From Acidobacteriaceae bacterium (GTDB lineage: Bacteria > Acidobacteriota > Terriglobia > Terriglobales > Acidobacteriaceae): 64,000 bases of DNA. A model generated the notes under the pieces. The model was not told where the DNA came from. It made no database searches and saw only the letters and a program-made list of their open reading frames with translations. Made by a program: the position numbers and the translations under genes. The stretch's first letter is position 1. Each line of letters opens with the position of its first letter. This document shows positions 52,677-62,201 of this stretch, one piece after another. Location of the stretch: the NCBI GenBank assembly GCA_003134435.1, contig PLBE01000062.1, forward strand, positions 10,354 through 74,353. The letters run 5' to 3'.

Positions 52677-54011
52677 ATGATAAAGTACAGTTCAGATATG
52701 GCGATACGCGAGGGTGATCGACGGCAGCACGCGGCGCGGCCGCGGTTTGCAATATTGGCGGCGGTGGCCCTCATCTTGACAGGGATGGGAAGGGTTGGTG
52801 CACAGGAAAAAGCGCCGGCTACGACAAACGCACAAGTCGCCAAGACAGTGGGAGCAATCAAGAGCATTCAGACGGATTCGATCACGGTTACGACGGAATC
52901 CGGCGGCGAGGTGACCGCAAAGCTCACCGAATCGACCAAGATCCTGCGCGTGCCACCGGGCGAAAAGGATCTCAAGAACGCGACGCCGCTGCAGACCCAA
53001 GACCTACAGCCGGGGGACCGCGTGCTGGTTCGAGGCCAACGCGTCGATGTCGACGGACACACTATCAGTGCGCTGGCCGTGATTGTGATGAAGCAGGCGG
53101 ATGTAGCCGCCAAACAGCAGGCCGAACGCGACGACTGGCAAAAACGGGGAGTGGGCGGGCTGGTGACGAAAGTGGACGCGGCCAAGGACACAATCACGAT
53201 TTCCTCGGCGCCTGCGCCCGGGTCGGGCGCGTCGGGATCGGGCGGGGCCGCGGCGAACCGGAGCATCGCGGTTCACATTGCGAAAGAAACAATCTTGCGA
53301 CGCTACGCGCCGGACTCGGTCAAGTTCGACGATGCCAAGCCATCGCATCTCGATCAAATCAAGGCGGGAGACCAATTGCGCGCACGGGGAGTTCGCAGCG
53401 CGGATGGCAGCGAACTGAAGGCCGAGGAGATTGTTACCGGGGCATTTCGGAACATTGCGGGCACCATTAAGACAATCGACGCCGCCAACAATACCATGAC
53501 GGTGCAGGACGCGATCGGCAAGAGCACTGTGGTGGTGAAGGTTTCTCCGGACTCACAAATGAAGAAGCTACCGCCGGAGATGGCGCAACGCATCGCGATG
53601 CGATTGAAAGGATCAGCGGGAGGCGCAAGTGGAGATCAGCCGGGAGCGAATGGTCAAGGCCAAAGCCAACGAATGCCCGCCGGGGCCGGGGCAAACGGGG
53701 CGCGAGGGGAGACATCAACCGAGGCGCAAACCGGGCGTGGGCAGGGAGGCGGGCCGGGTGGAAACGGTCCTCCAGATTTTCAGCGCATGCTGAGCCGCCT
53801 GCCGAACCATACTTTGGCCGACCTGCAAAAGGGGGATGCAGTGATGATCGTATCGACGGAAGGAACAGATTCAGGCGCGGTAACTGCGATTACGCTGCTG
53901 GCCGGAGTGGAAGCGATTCTAACCGCGGCGCCCAATCGAAGCGCCTCTTCACTGCTGTCGCCGTGGTCGCTGAGCGCGGCTGGCGGAGAAGGTGAAGCCG
54001 GACAGCAATAA
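52677..54011 (+). CDS. Exported protein with repeated DUF5666-type beta domains
   Basis: 444 aa from ATG 52677 (ATG 52698 is also possible). Signal peptide RFAILAAVALILTGMGRVGA. Three repeats of a small beta unit: VGAIKSIQTDSITVTTESGG, TKVDAAKDTITISSA and GTIKTIDAANNTMTVQDAI, each followed by a segment such as LQPGDRVLVRGQ or IKAGDQLRARG. This is the DUF5666 pattern. A Gly/Gln/Asn-rich linker covers about 315-375. Ends 43 bp before the TonB receptor start, so probably one operon; role unknown. Confidence 0.75.
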   Translation: MIKYSSDMAIREGDRRQHAARPRFAILAAVALILTGMGRVGAQEKAPATTNAQVAKTVGAIKSIQTDSITVTTESGGEVTAKLTESTKILRVPPGEKDLKNATPLQTQDLQPGDRVLVRGQRVDVDGHTISALAVIVMKQADVAAKQQAERDDWQKRGVGGLVTKVDAAKDTITISSAPAPGSGASGSGGAAANRSIAVHIAKETILRRYAPDSVKFDDAKPSHLDQIKAGDQLRARGVRSADGSELKAEEIVTGAFRNIAGTIKTIDAANNTMTVQDAIGKSTVVVKVSPDSQMKKLPPEMAQRIAMRLKGSAGGASGDQPGANGQGQSQRMPAGAGANGARGETSTEAQTGRGQGGGPGGNGPPDFQRMLSRLPNHTLADLQKGDAVMIVSTEGTDSGAVTAITLLAGVEAILTAAPNRSASSLLSPWSLSAAGGEGEAGQQ

Positions 54012-54054
54012 ATCAATTTCAATCCATTTGATCTGCCTGGAAAGAATAAGGTGC

Positions 54055-56937
54055 GTGTTGAAGTATTTATCAGTTTTGATCGTGGCAATTCTAATTGTGT
54101 CGGCTGCGGGATGGGGGCAGTCCATGGGACAGTCAACAACGACCGGGGCAACGACAGGGACCTTGCGCGGCCAGGTGACGGACCCATCGGGCGCGGTAGT
54201 CGCGAACGCGACCGTGGCCGTGCTGGTTTCCGGAGGGGCAACACACTCAGCCAACACCGGCAAAACCGGCAATTACGAGATCGGAAATCTGCCGCCCGGT
54301 AGATACACGGTCACGGCAAATGCACAGGGGTTCGCGATTTTTGTACAGAACGACGTTGACGTGGCCGCGGGCCAGGTTGCGCAATTCAACATTGCCCTCG
54401 ACATCAATGTGAAACAGGAAAAAGTCAACGTGGAGGCGGAAGGGCCAACCCTCGACACCAACCCCGCGAGTAACGCGAGTGCGATCGTGCTCAGCGGCAA
54501 GGATCTGGAAGCGCTTCCCGACGATCCCGATGAATTGCAGTCTGACCTGGAGGCGCTGGCTGGACCTTCGGCCGGCCCCAATGGCGGCCAGATTTATATT
54601 GATGGATTTACTGCGGGACAATTGCCGCCGAAGTCCTCGATCCGCGAGATTCGCATCAATCAGAATCCGTTCTCGGCGGAATACGACAAGCTGGGCTATG
54701 GCCGGATTGAAGTCTTCACCAAGCCCGGCACCGACAAATACCACGGACAGTTCTCAGTCGAGGGCAACAATTCGGGGCTGAACACCCGCAATCCTTTTCT
54801 CGCGGCGGATGCGACGCAGCCTTACGATTCCGTGATCTACATGGGCAACATCGGGGGCCCGATCAACAAGAAGGCCTCATTCTTCTTCAACGTGCAGCGC
54901 CGCAACATCGATGAAATTGCAGTCGTGAATACGCCCGCGCTGGATCCGAACACGCTGCTGCCGGTTCAACTGAGCGAAAGCGTTCCCAACCCCCACACCC
55001 GCACCAACATCAGCCCGCGCATCGACTATCAAATCAGCACTAACAACACGTTGACGGCACGCTACCAGTTTTACCGCGATACGCAGCAGAACGCGGGCGT
55101 GGGCGGATCGACGCTACCCGATGCGGGCTACGACACCACTTCCACGGAGCACACGGTACAACTCAGCGACACCCAGATTCTGGGATCGAAGGCGGTCAAC
55201 GAAACTCGCTTCCAGTACCTGCGTGACAACAGCGGGCAGACTCCGCTCAGCATTCTGCCGTCGATCAGCGTGCAGGGCGCATTCACGGGTGGAGGCAGCA
55301 GTTCCGGAGCGGAGACCGACCATCAGGATCATTATGAACTGCAGAATTACACCTCCCTGTCGCTGGGCAAACATTTCGTGAAGTTTGGAGGACGGCTGCG
55401 GGCAGTTCACGAAGTCAACCTGTCGGGCGCTGGATTTAACGGCACTTACATCTTTCCTGACCTGCAGACTTACAGTAACGCGTTGCAGGGTCTGCCGAAT
55501 GGCACGCCCATCCAGTTCAGGCTTGATGCGACTGCCAGCGGCGCGGTGCCGAGCGTTCCGGTCACGGTCGCCGACGCCGGGCTGTACGTACAAGATGACT
55601 GGAAGGTCAGTCCGACGTTCACCTTAAGTGGAGGGCTGCGCCTTGAAACCCAGAATGCGATCCACGATCATGCGGATTGGGCGCCGCGCCTCGGCTTTGC
55701 ATGGGGCATCGGAGGCGGAGGAAAGAGCGCGCCGAAAACCGTGCTGCGCGGCGGCTTCGGCTTCTTCTACGACCGATTCACTCAGGATCTGGTGCTCAAT
55801 GCGGACCGACTGAACGGTATGACGCAGCAGCAGTATGTTGTGGCTTCCCCCCCGCCCGCGTGCTTTCCGGACTTCACGCCGCCATCCTGCCAGAGCCTGC
55901 TCACGCCCCAGACTCAGACGACCTATCAGATCAGTTCAAGCTTGCATTCGCCCTACATCATGCAGAGCGCGTTCAGCCTGGAGCGACAGGTGACAAAGAT
56001 CGCGAATCTTACGCTTTCGTATCTGAATTCGCGCGGGGTGCACGAATTCGAGTCGCTGAACGTCAACGCGCCGTTTCCGGGCACCCCAGGTTCGGCCCCG
56101 AACGGACTGGCGCCGCTTTATCAGTACTCGTCAGAGGGAGTGTTTCGCCAAAATCAGCTGATCGTGAATTTCAACATCCGAGCCGGCGCCCGACTTTCGC
56201 TCTTCGGCTACTACAGTTTGAACTACGCCAACAGCGATGCCTCGGGCGCTTCCAGCTTTCCTGCCAACTCACACGATCTCGGCGCCGATTACGGACGGGC
56301 TTCCTTTGACATTCGGGACCGGCTGTTCATGGGCGGCACCATCGGTCTGCCCCATGCGTTCCGCCTGAGCCCTTTCATGATTTTTAATTCGGGGTCGCCT
56401 TATAACGTGACGGTGGGCCAGAACGACTTGAACAACGACACCATTTTGAACGATCGGCCCGCATTTTCGAACAATCCCGCATATCCCTCGTTGACCTCGC
56501 CGGGCCATTACAATCCGAATCCGACGGCTTCTGACGTTCTTATCCCTATCAACTACCTCACCGGTCCCAACCACTTCACTCTTAATCTGCGGCTCGCAAA
56601 GACATTCGGATTCGGTCCGGATCTCGGAAAAAATGCGACCCAGGCGAGCGGCGGGGGCCCTCCGGGCGGGGGTGGTCCTCGCGGCGGCGGCGGTGGTGGC
56701 GGGGGATTTGGACGGGGGGGCGGTGGATTTGGCGGTGGGCCTCCGGCATCTACTCGACGCTACACTTTGACCTTCAGCGTGAATGCGCGCAACGTGCTCA
56801 ACAAGGTCAATGCGGCGACTCCAGTAGGAGTGCTGAATTCACCCAATTTCGGGCAGTCGATTGCGCTGGCGGGTGGGCCGTTCTCAAGCGCGGCGGCCAA
56901 TCGCAAGATTGAACTGCAGGCGATGTTCAGCTTCTGA
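54055..56937 (+). CDS. Oar-like TonB-dependent receptor with carboxypeptidase-regulatory domain
   Basis: 960 aa from GTG 54055 (TAAGG 5 nt upstream); an in-frame GTG at 53992 would overlap the preceding gene. Signal LSVLIVAILIVSAAGWG. Carboxypeptidase-regulatory domain (GTLRGQVTDPSGAVVANATV, NYEIGNLPPGRYTVTANA), plug (LEALPDDPDELQSDLEALAG, IYIDGFTAGQLPPKSSIREI, NPFSAEYDKLGYGRIEVFTK) and a long beta barrel ending in IELQAMFSF with a terminal aromatic. A Gly-rich insert (GGGGGGGGFGRGGGGFGGG) lies about 65 residues before the end. Substrate unknown; such receptors are abundant in Acidobacteriota. Confidence 0.88.
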   Translation: MLKYLSVLIVAILIVSAAGWGQSMGQSTTTGATTGTLRGQVTDPSGAVVANATVAVLVSGGATHSANTGKTGNYEIGNLPPGRYTVTANAQGFAIFVQNDVDVAAGQVAQFNIALDINVKQEKVNVEAEGPTLDTNPASNASAIVLSGKDLEALPDDPDELQSDLEALAGPSAGPNGGQIYIDGFTAGQLPPKSSIREIRINQNPFSAEYDKLGYGRIEVFTKPGTDKYHGQFSVEGNNSGLNTRNPFLAADATQPYDSVIYMGNIGGPINKKASFFFNVQRRNIDEIAVVNTPALDPNTLLPVQLSESVPNPHTRTNISPRIDYQISTNNTLTARYQFYRDTQQNAGVGGSTLPDAGYDTTSTEHTVQLSDTQILGSKAVNETRFQYLRDNSGQTPLSILPSISVQGAFTGGGSSSGAETDHQDHYELQNYTSLSLGKHFVKFGGRLRAVHEVNLSGAGFNGTYIFPDLQTYSNALQGLPNGTPIQFRLDATASGAVPSVPVTVADAGLYVQDDWKVSPTFTLSGGLRLETQNAIHDHADWAPRLGFAWGIGGGGKSAPKTVLRGGFGFFYDRFTQDLVLNADRLNGMTQQQYVVASPPPACFPDFTPPSCQSLLTPQTQTTYQISSSLHSPYIMQSAFSLERQVTKIANLTLSYLNSRGVHEFESLNVNAPFPGTPGSAPNGLAPLYQYSSEGVFRQNQLIVNFNIRAGARLSLFGYYSLNYANSDASGASSFPANSHDLGADYGRASFDIRDRLFMGGTIGLPHAFRLSPFMIFNSGSPYNVTVGQNDLNNDTILNDRPAFSNNPAYPSLTSPGHYNPNPTASDVLIPINYLTGPNHFTLNLRLAKTFGFGPDLGKNATQASGGGPPGGGGPRGGGGGGGGFGRGGGGFGGGPPASTRRYTLTFSVNARNVLNKVNAATPVGVLNSPNFGQSIALAGGPFSSAAANRKIELQAMFSF

Positions 56938-56947
56938 CAGCAAATTT

Positions 56948-58165
56948 CTACGTGGAATAATCCGCGTTGATCCTTACGTATTCGGCGGTCAGATCGGTGG
57001 TGAGAAATCGTACCGCTTGCCGGCCACGTCCAAGCCGCACGCGAACGTCGCAGACTGGACGGGCGAGATGGCGATGGGCCAGATGCTCATCGAACGAGCA
57101 AGCTGTTCCTCTTGCGCAGACTTTCTGACTGCCGATGAAGATATGAACGCGCTCTGGATCAATGGGCACGCCACATCTTCCCACCGCCGCCAGAATGCGT
57201 CCCCAATTCGGGTCGGCGCCCGCCCACGCGGTCTTCACCAGCATGGAATGAGCCACGGTGCGCGCAACCTGCATCGCCTCTTCCCTGCTGCGCGCCTGTT
57301 CGACGAATAGACGGATCACATGCTGAACACCCTCGCCGTCGCTGACAATCTGTTCGGCCAGCGACTGGCATACGGCGGTGAGAGCGTCGGAAATCTTCTT
57401 GCGGCTGCGAGCATCTCTAGCGCGAACCCCGCTCGCGCCGCTCGCCAGCAGCAACACAGTGTCGTTGGTCGAAGTGTCGCCGTCGATGGACATGCAGTTC
57501 AATGAATCGTCACAGGCTTCGTGGAGGAGAGATTGTAATTCGCGGGCACTTGCAGCCACATCGGTGAACAAGTAGACCAACATGGTCGCGAGCTGGGGAT
57601 GGATCATGCCCGCGCCCTTGGCGATTCCGAGCAGGGTGACTCTTTGCACGCCGAGTTCAATGCTGGCGGACGCTATCTTCTGACGCGTGTCCGTGGTCAT
57701 GATGGCGCGAGCGAACGCGAGAACAGAAGGTCGACTGGCGGATCTCGTGGCGATGAGTTCCGGCAGGTGGGCGCGGATTTTTTGCGCCGGCAGACGAACT
57801 CCGATGATGCCGGTCGAGGAAGGAAAAATTTCAGCGGGGGGCGCGCTCAGCAGTTTCCCGGCAACGCGGCAGACTTCTTCGCAAGCGTGGATGCCGGCCT
57901 TTCCAGTGGCGCAGTTGGCGTTGCCAGAGTTCACGACCAGCGCTCGAACCCGGCCCCCGGTCGCGAGTAACGCTGCGCGGCCAACTTCCACGGGAGCCGC
58001 GACGACACGGTTTTTCGTGAACAATGCGGCCGCGGTCGCGCCTGTGCCCGCTTCCACCAGCGCGAGGTCAGGGCGACCGCTCGCCTTAATTCCGGCGGCG
58101 AGGGCGGCGAACGTAAATCCCAGAGGGATGCGAATTTTCTCGGGAGAACTACGAAGCGCGGTCAT
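56948..58165 (-). CDS. argJ: Glutamate N-acetyltransferase / amino-acid acetyltransferase ArgJ
   Basis: 405 aa. Transfers acetyl from N-acetylornithine to glutamate, recycling the group in arginine synthesis. Seen: GFTFAALAAGIKASGRPDLAL at the start, VVNSGNANCATGKAG, PSSTGIIGVRLP, GIAKGAGMIHPQLATMLVYL, which holds the Ala-Thr self-cleavage site (nucleophile Thr), and MSIDGDTSTNDTVLLLASG. ATG 58165 overlaps the preceding stop as ATGA. Last gene of the arg operon, 10 bp from the convergent TonB receptor. Confidence 0.94.
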   Translation of the reverse strand: MTALRSSPEKIRIPLGFTFAALAAGIKASGRPDLALVEAGTGATAAALFTKNRVVAAPVEVGRAALLATGGRVRALVVNSGNANCATGKAGIHACEEVCRVAGKLLSAPPAEIFPSSTGIIGVRLPAQKIRAHLPELIATRSASRPSVLAFARAIMTTDTRQKIASASIELGVQRVTLLGIAKGAGMIHPQLATMLVYLFTDVAASARELQSLLHEACDDSLNCMSIDGDTSTNDTVLLLASGASGVRARDARSRKKISDALTAVCQSLAEQIVSDGEGVQHVIRLFVEQARSREEAMQVARTVAHSMLVKTAWAGADPNWGRILAAVGRCGVPIDPERVHIFIGSQKVCARGTACSFDEHLAHRHLARPVCDVRVRLGRGRQAVRFLTTDLTAEYVRINADYST

Positions 58166-58668
58166 GCCTGAATCTTCAACCAGTTCTTGGGCGGTGGCAG
58201 AATTGCGAAGGTGGGCAGCTCTCCGCGAATCATGGGCACCTCGTCGCAGCGATAAAGCCGTGGGCATTGATAACAGTCTTTATGGATCTTGTCAGGCAGA
58301 TCCTGATGGTTGGCGACGGTGAATCCGAGGCGAGAGAAAAACTCTGGAATGCGGGTGAACAGGCAAACGCAGGTGACTTTGTGTTTTTCCGCTTGCGCCA
58401 GAAGAGCCTTGACCAGACGCCGCCCGCCGCCGCCGCTTTGACTTCTGGGGTCGACGGTGATGGAACGAATCTCGGCCAGATGCACGCCATAAAGATGAAG
58501 AGCGCCACAGCCGATGATGCGCCCGTCCTGCTCTAGTACGACAAAGTCGCGAACGTTCTCGCAGATTTCCGCGAGGGTACGCGGCAGCAGGGTGCCATCG
58601 CCGGAGTAGGCGGCGATGAGCGCGTGAATCTGCTCCGCATCAGGCAGAATCGCTTCACGCGTGCGCAT
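58162..58668 (-). CDS. Short GNAT N-acetyltransferase, probable N-acetylglutamate synthase (ArgA-like)
   Basis: 168 aa from ATG 58668 (GGAG about 6 nt upstream, 14 bp inside the argD end). A single GNAT domain: REAILPDAEQIHALIAAYS, IGCGALHLYGVHLAEIRSI, VDPRSQSGGGGRRLVKALL (acetyl-CoA loop) and CLFTRIPEFFSRLGF. It matches the short, kinase-domain-less ArgA type found in several phyla. Placed between argD and argJ, so it would make the N-acetylglutamate that primes the ArgJ cycle. Confidence 0.82.
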   Translation of the reverse strand: MRTREAILPDAEQIHALIAAYSGDGTLLPRTLAEICENVRDFVVLEQDGRIIGCGALHLYGVHLAEIRSITVDPRSQSGGGGRRLVKALLAQAEKHKVTCVCLFTRIPEFFSRLGFTVANHQDLPDKIHKDCYQCPRLYRCDEVPMIRGELPTFAILPPPKNWLKIQA

Positions 58669-59938
58669 GAGACTCCGGGCGCTGCGAAGTGGATTTCTCC
58701 GCTTTTTTGACGCCTTCTCCGGATTGGTGACTGGCTTCCGCATTATTATGCAACGCCGCGTCCAGCGCCTTGACGACCAGATCCACGTGCTTTTTCTGAA
58801 TCACATACGGCGGCAGAAAACGCAGCACGGTTTCATGCGTGCGATTGATGATAATGCCTTCGCGCAGCAGTTGCCCGGTTACCGCCTTCGCCAGTTCGGA
58901 TGAGTCCAGTTCCAGGGCCTGCATCAGACCCGCTCCGCGGACTTCCTGAATCGATTTGTGCTTCTTGTCCAGACCCGCGAGCGCGGCGTGAAAGTATCTG
59001 CCGAGCGCTTGCACATGCTTCAGCAGTTTCTTTTCCTGACGCAGAAATGCGATGGCGACAGCACACGCGAGCGGACCACCGCCGAACGTTGTGCCGTGCA
59101 TACCGGGATGGATGCAACCGGCAACGCGTTCGGTGGTCAGGATTGCTCCGAGGGGCAAACCGCTGGCTAGTGGCTTGGCGACAGTGACGATATCGGGCAC
59201 GATGCCATAATGCTGGTAGGCAAAGTGGCGTCCGGTGCGCCCAAGGCCGCATTGAATTTCGTCAAGCACCAGCAAGCCGCCGTCGCGTTTCGTTAAGCGC
59301 GAGGCCAGGTCGAGAAACTCCCGGTTGACGGGATGAATTCCGCCTTCTCCTTGAATGGTCTCAATGCACACGGCGCAAACGCTGGAGTCGAACTTCCGTT
59401 GCAGGTCGCGAAGATCGTTGAACTTGACGAAGGTGACGCCGGGTACCAGAGGGACGAACGGAGCGCGATATTTGGGCTGACCCGTGGTAGAGAGCGCGCC
59501 AAAAGTGCGTCCGTGGAAAGAGTTATCCATGGCGAGAATGCGGGTCTTTGCTTTTCTGCCCTTTCGATTTGTCGTCTGCCCGAAGACGCGAGCGATCTTG
59601 AGCGCTCCTTCCCAGGCCTCGGTGCCGCTGTTGCAGAAAAAAGCGCGGTCCAAGCCGGAAATCGTGGTTAGTATTTGCGCGAGTTCCGCCTGATACTCAT
59701 GAAAAAAAAGATTCGAGGTATGAATCAGGCGGCCGGCCTGACGCCGGATCGCCGCCTGGATCGCGGGATGATTGTGGCCCAGGGCATTGACTCCGATTCC
59801 ACTCAGAAAATCCAGGTAGCGCTTGCCTTGAGAATCCCAGAGATAGACGCCGCGCCCGCGCTCAAAGAGAATGGGATGGCGCTCGTAAGTAGGAAGCAAA
59901 AGCTCCGCTTCCATGCGAGTGACGGAAGCCAGACTCAT
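58655..59938 (-). CDS. argD: Acetylornithine aminotransferase ArgD
   Basis: 427 aa PLP enzyme of the class-III aminotransferase family. Seen: FLSGIGVNALGHNHPAI, FFCNSGTEAWEGALKIAR, DNSFHGRTFGALSTTGQP, IQGEGGIHPV, LVLDEIQCGLGRTG, and the PLP-binding Lys in VTVAKPLASGLPLGAIL. A charged C-terminal extension of about 30 residues (EGVKKAEKSTSQRPESH) is unusual. ATG 59938 overlaps the argB stop (ATGA). Confidence 0.93.
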   Translation of the reverse strand: MSLASVTRMEAELLLPTYERHPILFERGRGVYLWDSQGKRYLDFLSGIGVNALGHNHPAIQAAIRRQAGRLIHTSNLFFHEYQAELAQILTTISGLDRAFFCNSGTEAWEGALKIARVFGQTTNRKGRKAKTRILAMDNSFHGRTFGALSTTGQPKYRAPFVPLVPGVTFVKFNDLRDLQRKFDSSVCAVCIETIQGEGGIHPVNREFLDLASRLTKRDGGLLVLDEIQCGLGRTGRHFAYQHYGIVPDIVTVAKPLASGLPLGAILTTERVAGCIHPGMHGTTFGGGPLACAVAIAFLRQEKKLLKHVQALGRYFHAALAGLDKKHKSIQEVRGAGLMQALELDSSELAKAVTGQLLREGIIINRTHETVLRFLPPYVIQKKHVDLVVKALDAALHNNAEASHQSGEGVKKAEKSTSQRPESHAHA

Positions 59939-60720
59939 GCTCGGAGCACCTCGGTGCCACATTCCAGCTTCGTGAAATAGAACAGGGGCAGCATTTCGAC
60001 TTGCGCCGCCGGCAAGATGCGCACACGTCCCACACCGCTCTTGAGGGCCTGCGCGCAGGCCTCGAGTTTAGGCATCATGCCGCCGCTGACGACGGAAGTT
60101 TCGATCAGGCCGGCCACTTGCTTGGTGTCGAGCCTGGGGATCACGGCGCCGTCCGCTTGCTTCACTCCGGGAACGTCGGTGAGAAAGATCAAGGCGTCGG
60201 CCTCGCAGGCGATGGCACAGGCGGCCGCCATCTGGTCGGCGTTGACGTTGTAATACTGGCCGTCGCCTCCAAGAGCAAGCGAAGAGAGCACAGGAATGCC
60301 GCCTTCGGCCCAGATCGCCCGCAACCAGCGTGGCTCGGAGAAACAGATTTCACCGACAAACCCCAAGTCGTGCTCCGCGTCGTGTTTCTTGCGGGCGCGA
60401 AAGACGCCGCCATCCCCGCCGCAGAGGCCGATGGCCGGTTGACCGGCTGCGGCAATGGCGGCCACCAGGCTCTTGTTCACGATGCCGGCGAGCACCATCA
60501 AGGCTACATCGCGCGTTTCAGCATCGGTCACCCGCAAACCGTGAACGAAGTCGCTTTTCTTGCCCAGCAGTTCCAGAGTTCGCGTCAGTGCGCCACCACC
60601 ACCATGCACGACGGCGACCTGGTGTCCGTCGTGGGCGAGTTGCACCACGGCTTTCGCGCACTTCTGAAGCGTCGGCTTATCCTCCAGCGCCGCGCCGCCG
60701 ATCTTGACCACGATTTTCAT
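59935..60720 (-). CDS. argB: Acetylglutamate kinase ArgB
   Basis: 261 aa. Amino-acid kinase fold: MKIVVKIGGAALED, VAVVHGGGGALTRTLELLG, GIPVLSSLALGGDGQYYNVNADQMA, ADALIFLTDVPGVKQADG and SGGMMPKLEACAQAL. Phosphorylates N-acetylglutamate, usually the feedback-controlled step. The N-terminal arginine-sensing helix of sensitive hexameric forms is not evident. ATG 60720 overlaps the argC stop. Confidence 0.94.
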   Translation of the reverse strand: MKIVVKIGGAALEDKPTLQKCAKAVVQLAHDGHQVAVVHGGGGALTRTLELLGKKSDFVHGLRVTDAETRDVALMVLAGIVNKSLVAAIAAAGQPAIGLCGGDGGVFRARKKHDAEHDLGFVGEICFSEPRWLRAIWAEGGIPVLSSLALGGDGQYYNVNADQMAAACAIACEADALIFLTDVPGVKQADGAVIPRLDTKQVAGLIETSVVSGGMMPKLEACAQALKSGVGRVRILPAAQVEMLPLFYFTKLECGTEVLRA

Positions 60721-61790
60721 TGCAGGCCCTCCGCCTCGTCCCAGCCGTACATGAGGTTCATGTTCTGGACGGCCTGACCAGCTGCGCCTTTGAGCAGGTT
60801 GTCGAGACAGGACACAATCACCAAGCGGCGGCCATCCGGGGCCAGGCAAACACCCATGTCGCAGTAGTTGGTGTGCGCCGAGAAGTGGATTTCCGGCAAA
60901 GTCGATGCCGGAAAAATGCGAACCCAACGCTTCCCCTGGTAAAAATGGCGGAGACAGTCTTGAATCTCGTCCGCCGTCACTTCGCGATTCAGGTTCAAAT
61001 AAATTGTGGACAGGATGCCACGCGGGATGGGCAGAAGGTGGGGAGTAAAAATGAACTGGCTGGAGTTGAGCGCCAACTGTTCGAGAATCTCGCCGGTGTG
61101 CCGGTGGGAAAAGACGGAGTAGGCGGAGAAATTGTCGGCGACCGACACAAAGTGAGTGCGCGCGGTAGGCTCCTTGCCGGCGCCCGAAACTCCGGATTTG
61201 GAATCGGAAATGATGCCGCGATCGCGATCGACCATATCCGCTGCAAGCAAGGGAGCCAGCGCCAGAATCACCGAAGTCGCGTAGCATCCGGGATTGGCCA
61301 CGAGAGCGGCTGATTTTATCGGGACAGCATTCAACTCCGGCAGTCCATAAACGGCCTCCGCGGTGAGCTTCGTGGCGGTCTGCGGGTCAGCGTCTTTGAA
61401 GCCATAGACGGCGCGATTCTGCTCCTGTTTCAAACGCCAGGCGCCGCTGAGGTCGACCAGGCGCAGACCGCGGGAGATCGCTTCCGGGACAAGTTCGCGC
61501 GAAACGGCGTGCGGTGTGGCCAGGAATAAAAGCTCAACGCCATGTTCCTCTAATGCCGACCACGAAAACGACTGGATGCTGGAACGGCCATTGGCTCGGC
61601 CGTTGCCGGAGTGAGGCAACCCAAGAGCGAGGGCGTCGGGGGGTTCCGGGCCCTTGCCCGCGCTTTTCTCGGAATGGCGCCGCAAAAGTAGCGGAGCCTC
61701 CGTTCGGGGATGGCGGGCAAGCAGGCGCGCGAGTTCGATACCGGAGTAGCCGGTCGCTCCGAGCACCGCGGTTTTAAGCTTGTGCGGCAT
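60717..61790 (-). CDS. argC: N-acetyl-gamma-glutamyl-phosphate reductase ArgC
   Basis: 357 aa. NADP-binding start KTAVLGATGYSGIELARLL, then LFLATPHAVSRELVPEA, catalytic Cys in LVANPGCYATSVILALAPL, SGVSGAGKEPTA, and HRHTGEILEQL. First gene of the operon, 51 bp downstream of the nearer palindrome arm of the ARG-box pair. ATG 61790 has no strong ribosome site. Confidence 0.94.
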   Translation of the reverse strand: MPHKLKTAVLGATGYSGIELARLLARHPRTEAPLLLRRHSEKSAGKGPEPPDALALGLPHSGNGRANGRSSIQSFSWSALEEHGVELLFLATPHAVSRELVPEAISRGLRLVDLSGAWRLKQEQNRAVYGFKDADPQTATKLTAEAVYGLPELNAVPIKSAALVANPGCYATSVILALAPLLAADMVDRDRGIISDSKSGVSGAGKEPTARTHFVSVADNFSAYSVFSHRHTGEILEQLALNSSQFIFTPHLLPIPRGILSTIYLNLNREVTADEIQDCLRHFYQGKRWVRIFPASTLPEIHFSAHTNYCDMGVCLAPDGRRLVIVSCLDNLLKGAAGQAVQNMNLMYGWDEAEGLQ

Positions 61791-61840
61791 CAATTTCTTT
61801 TAAGTCTAACCGGCCGACGTGGCCCCTCATGCTGCCTTGA

Positions 61841-61874
61841 GGCATATTTATCCATTTTTATGCATAAATATGCA
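61841..61874 (-). promoter_or_regulatory. Pair of ARG-box-like palindromes upstream of argC
   Basis: TGCATAAATATGCA at 61861-61874 and, on the minus strand, TGGATAAATATGCC at 61854-61841, with centres 20 bp apart. This resembles two ARG boxes (consensus TGAAT-N4-ATTCA with AT-rich centre) spaced as ArgR hexamers bind. Lies 51-84 bp before the argC start, where repression of its promoter is expected, and also upstream of the divergent ammonium transporter. argR itself is outside the window. Confidence 0.7.
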
Positions 61875-62201
61875 TCTATGATAAATGCTTAGGGGGAACT
61901 GTCAAGTCGGAACCTGCGTCGGGCCGCCGTAGCACTTCCCAGCACCCTGGAGGATGGGATAAATTCTGTCTCGACGAAAGAGTTTGCGTTTGTGATCTCG
62001 GTTCATGAAAGCTTTTCTGATGATTGCGAGAAGAAATTTCTATTGGACTCGGCGGCTCGGCGGCATTTAGTGTGAGAGGCTGTTCCAGCACGCGAACTGG
62101 AGACTTGCAAACCCATTTCATGCCGTGTTTCACATCCGCCCTTCCCCGCGACGCAACCATCAGTAGGAATTTGTCGACCGTATGAAAACAGGAGCAATGG
62201 T

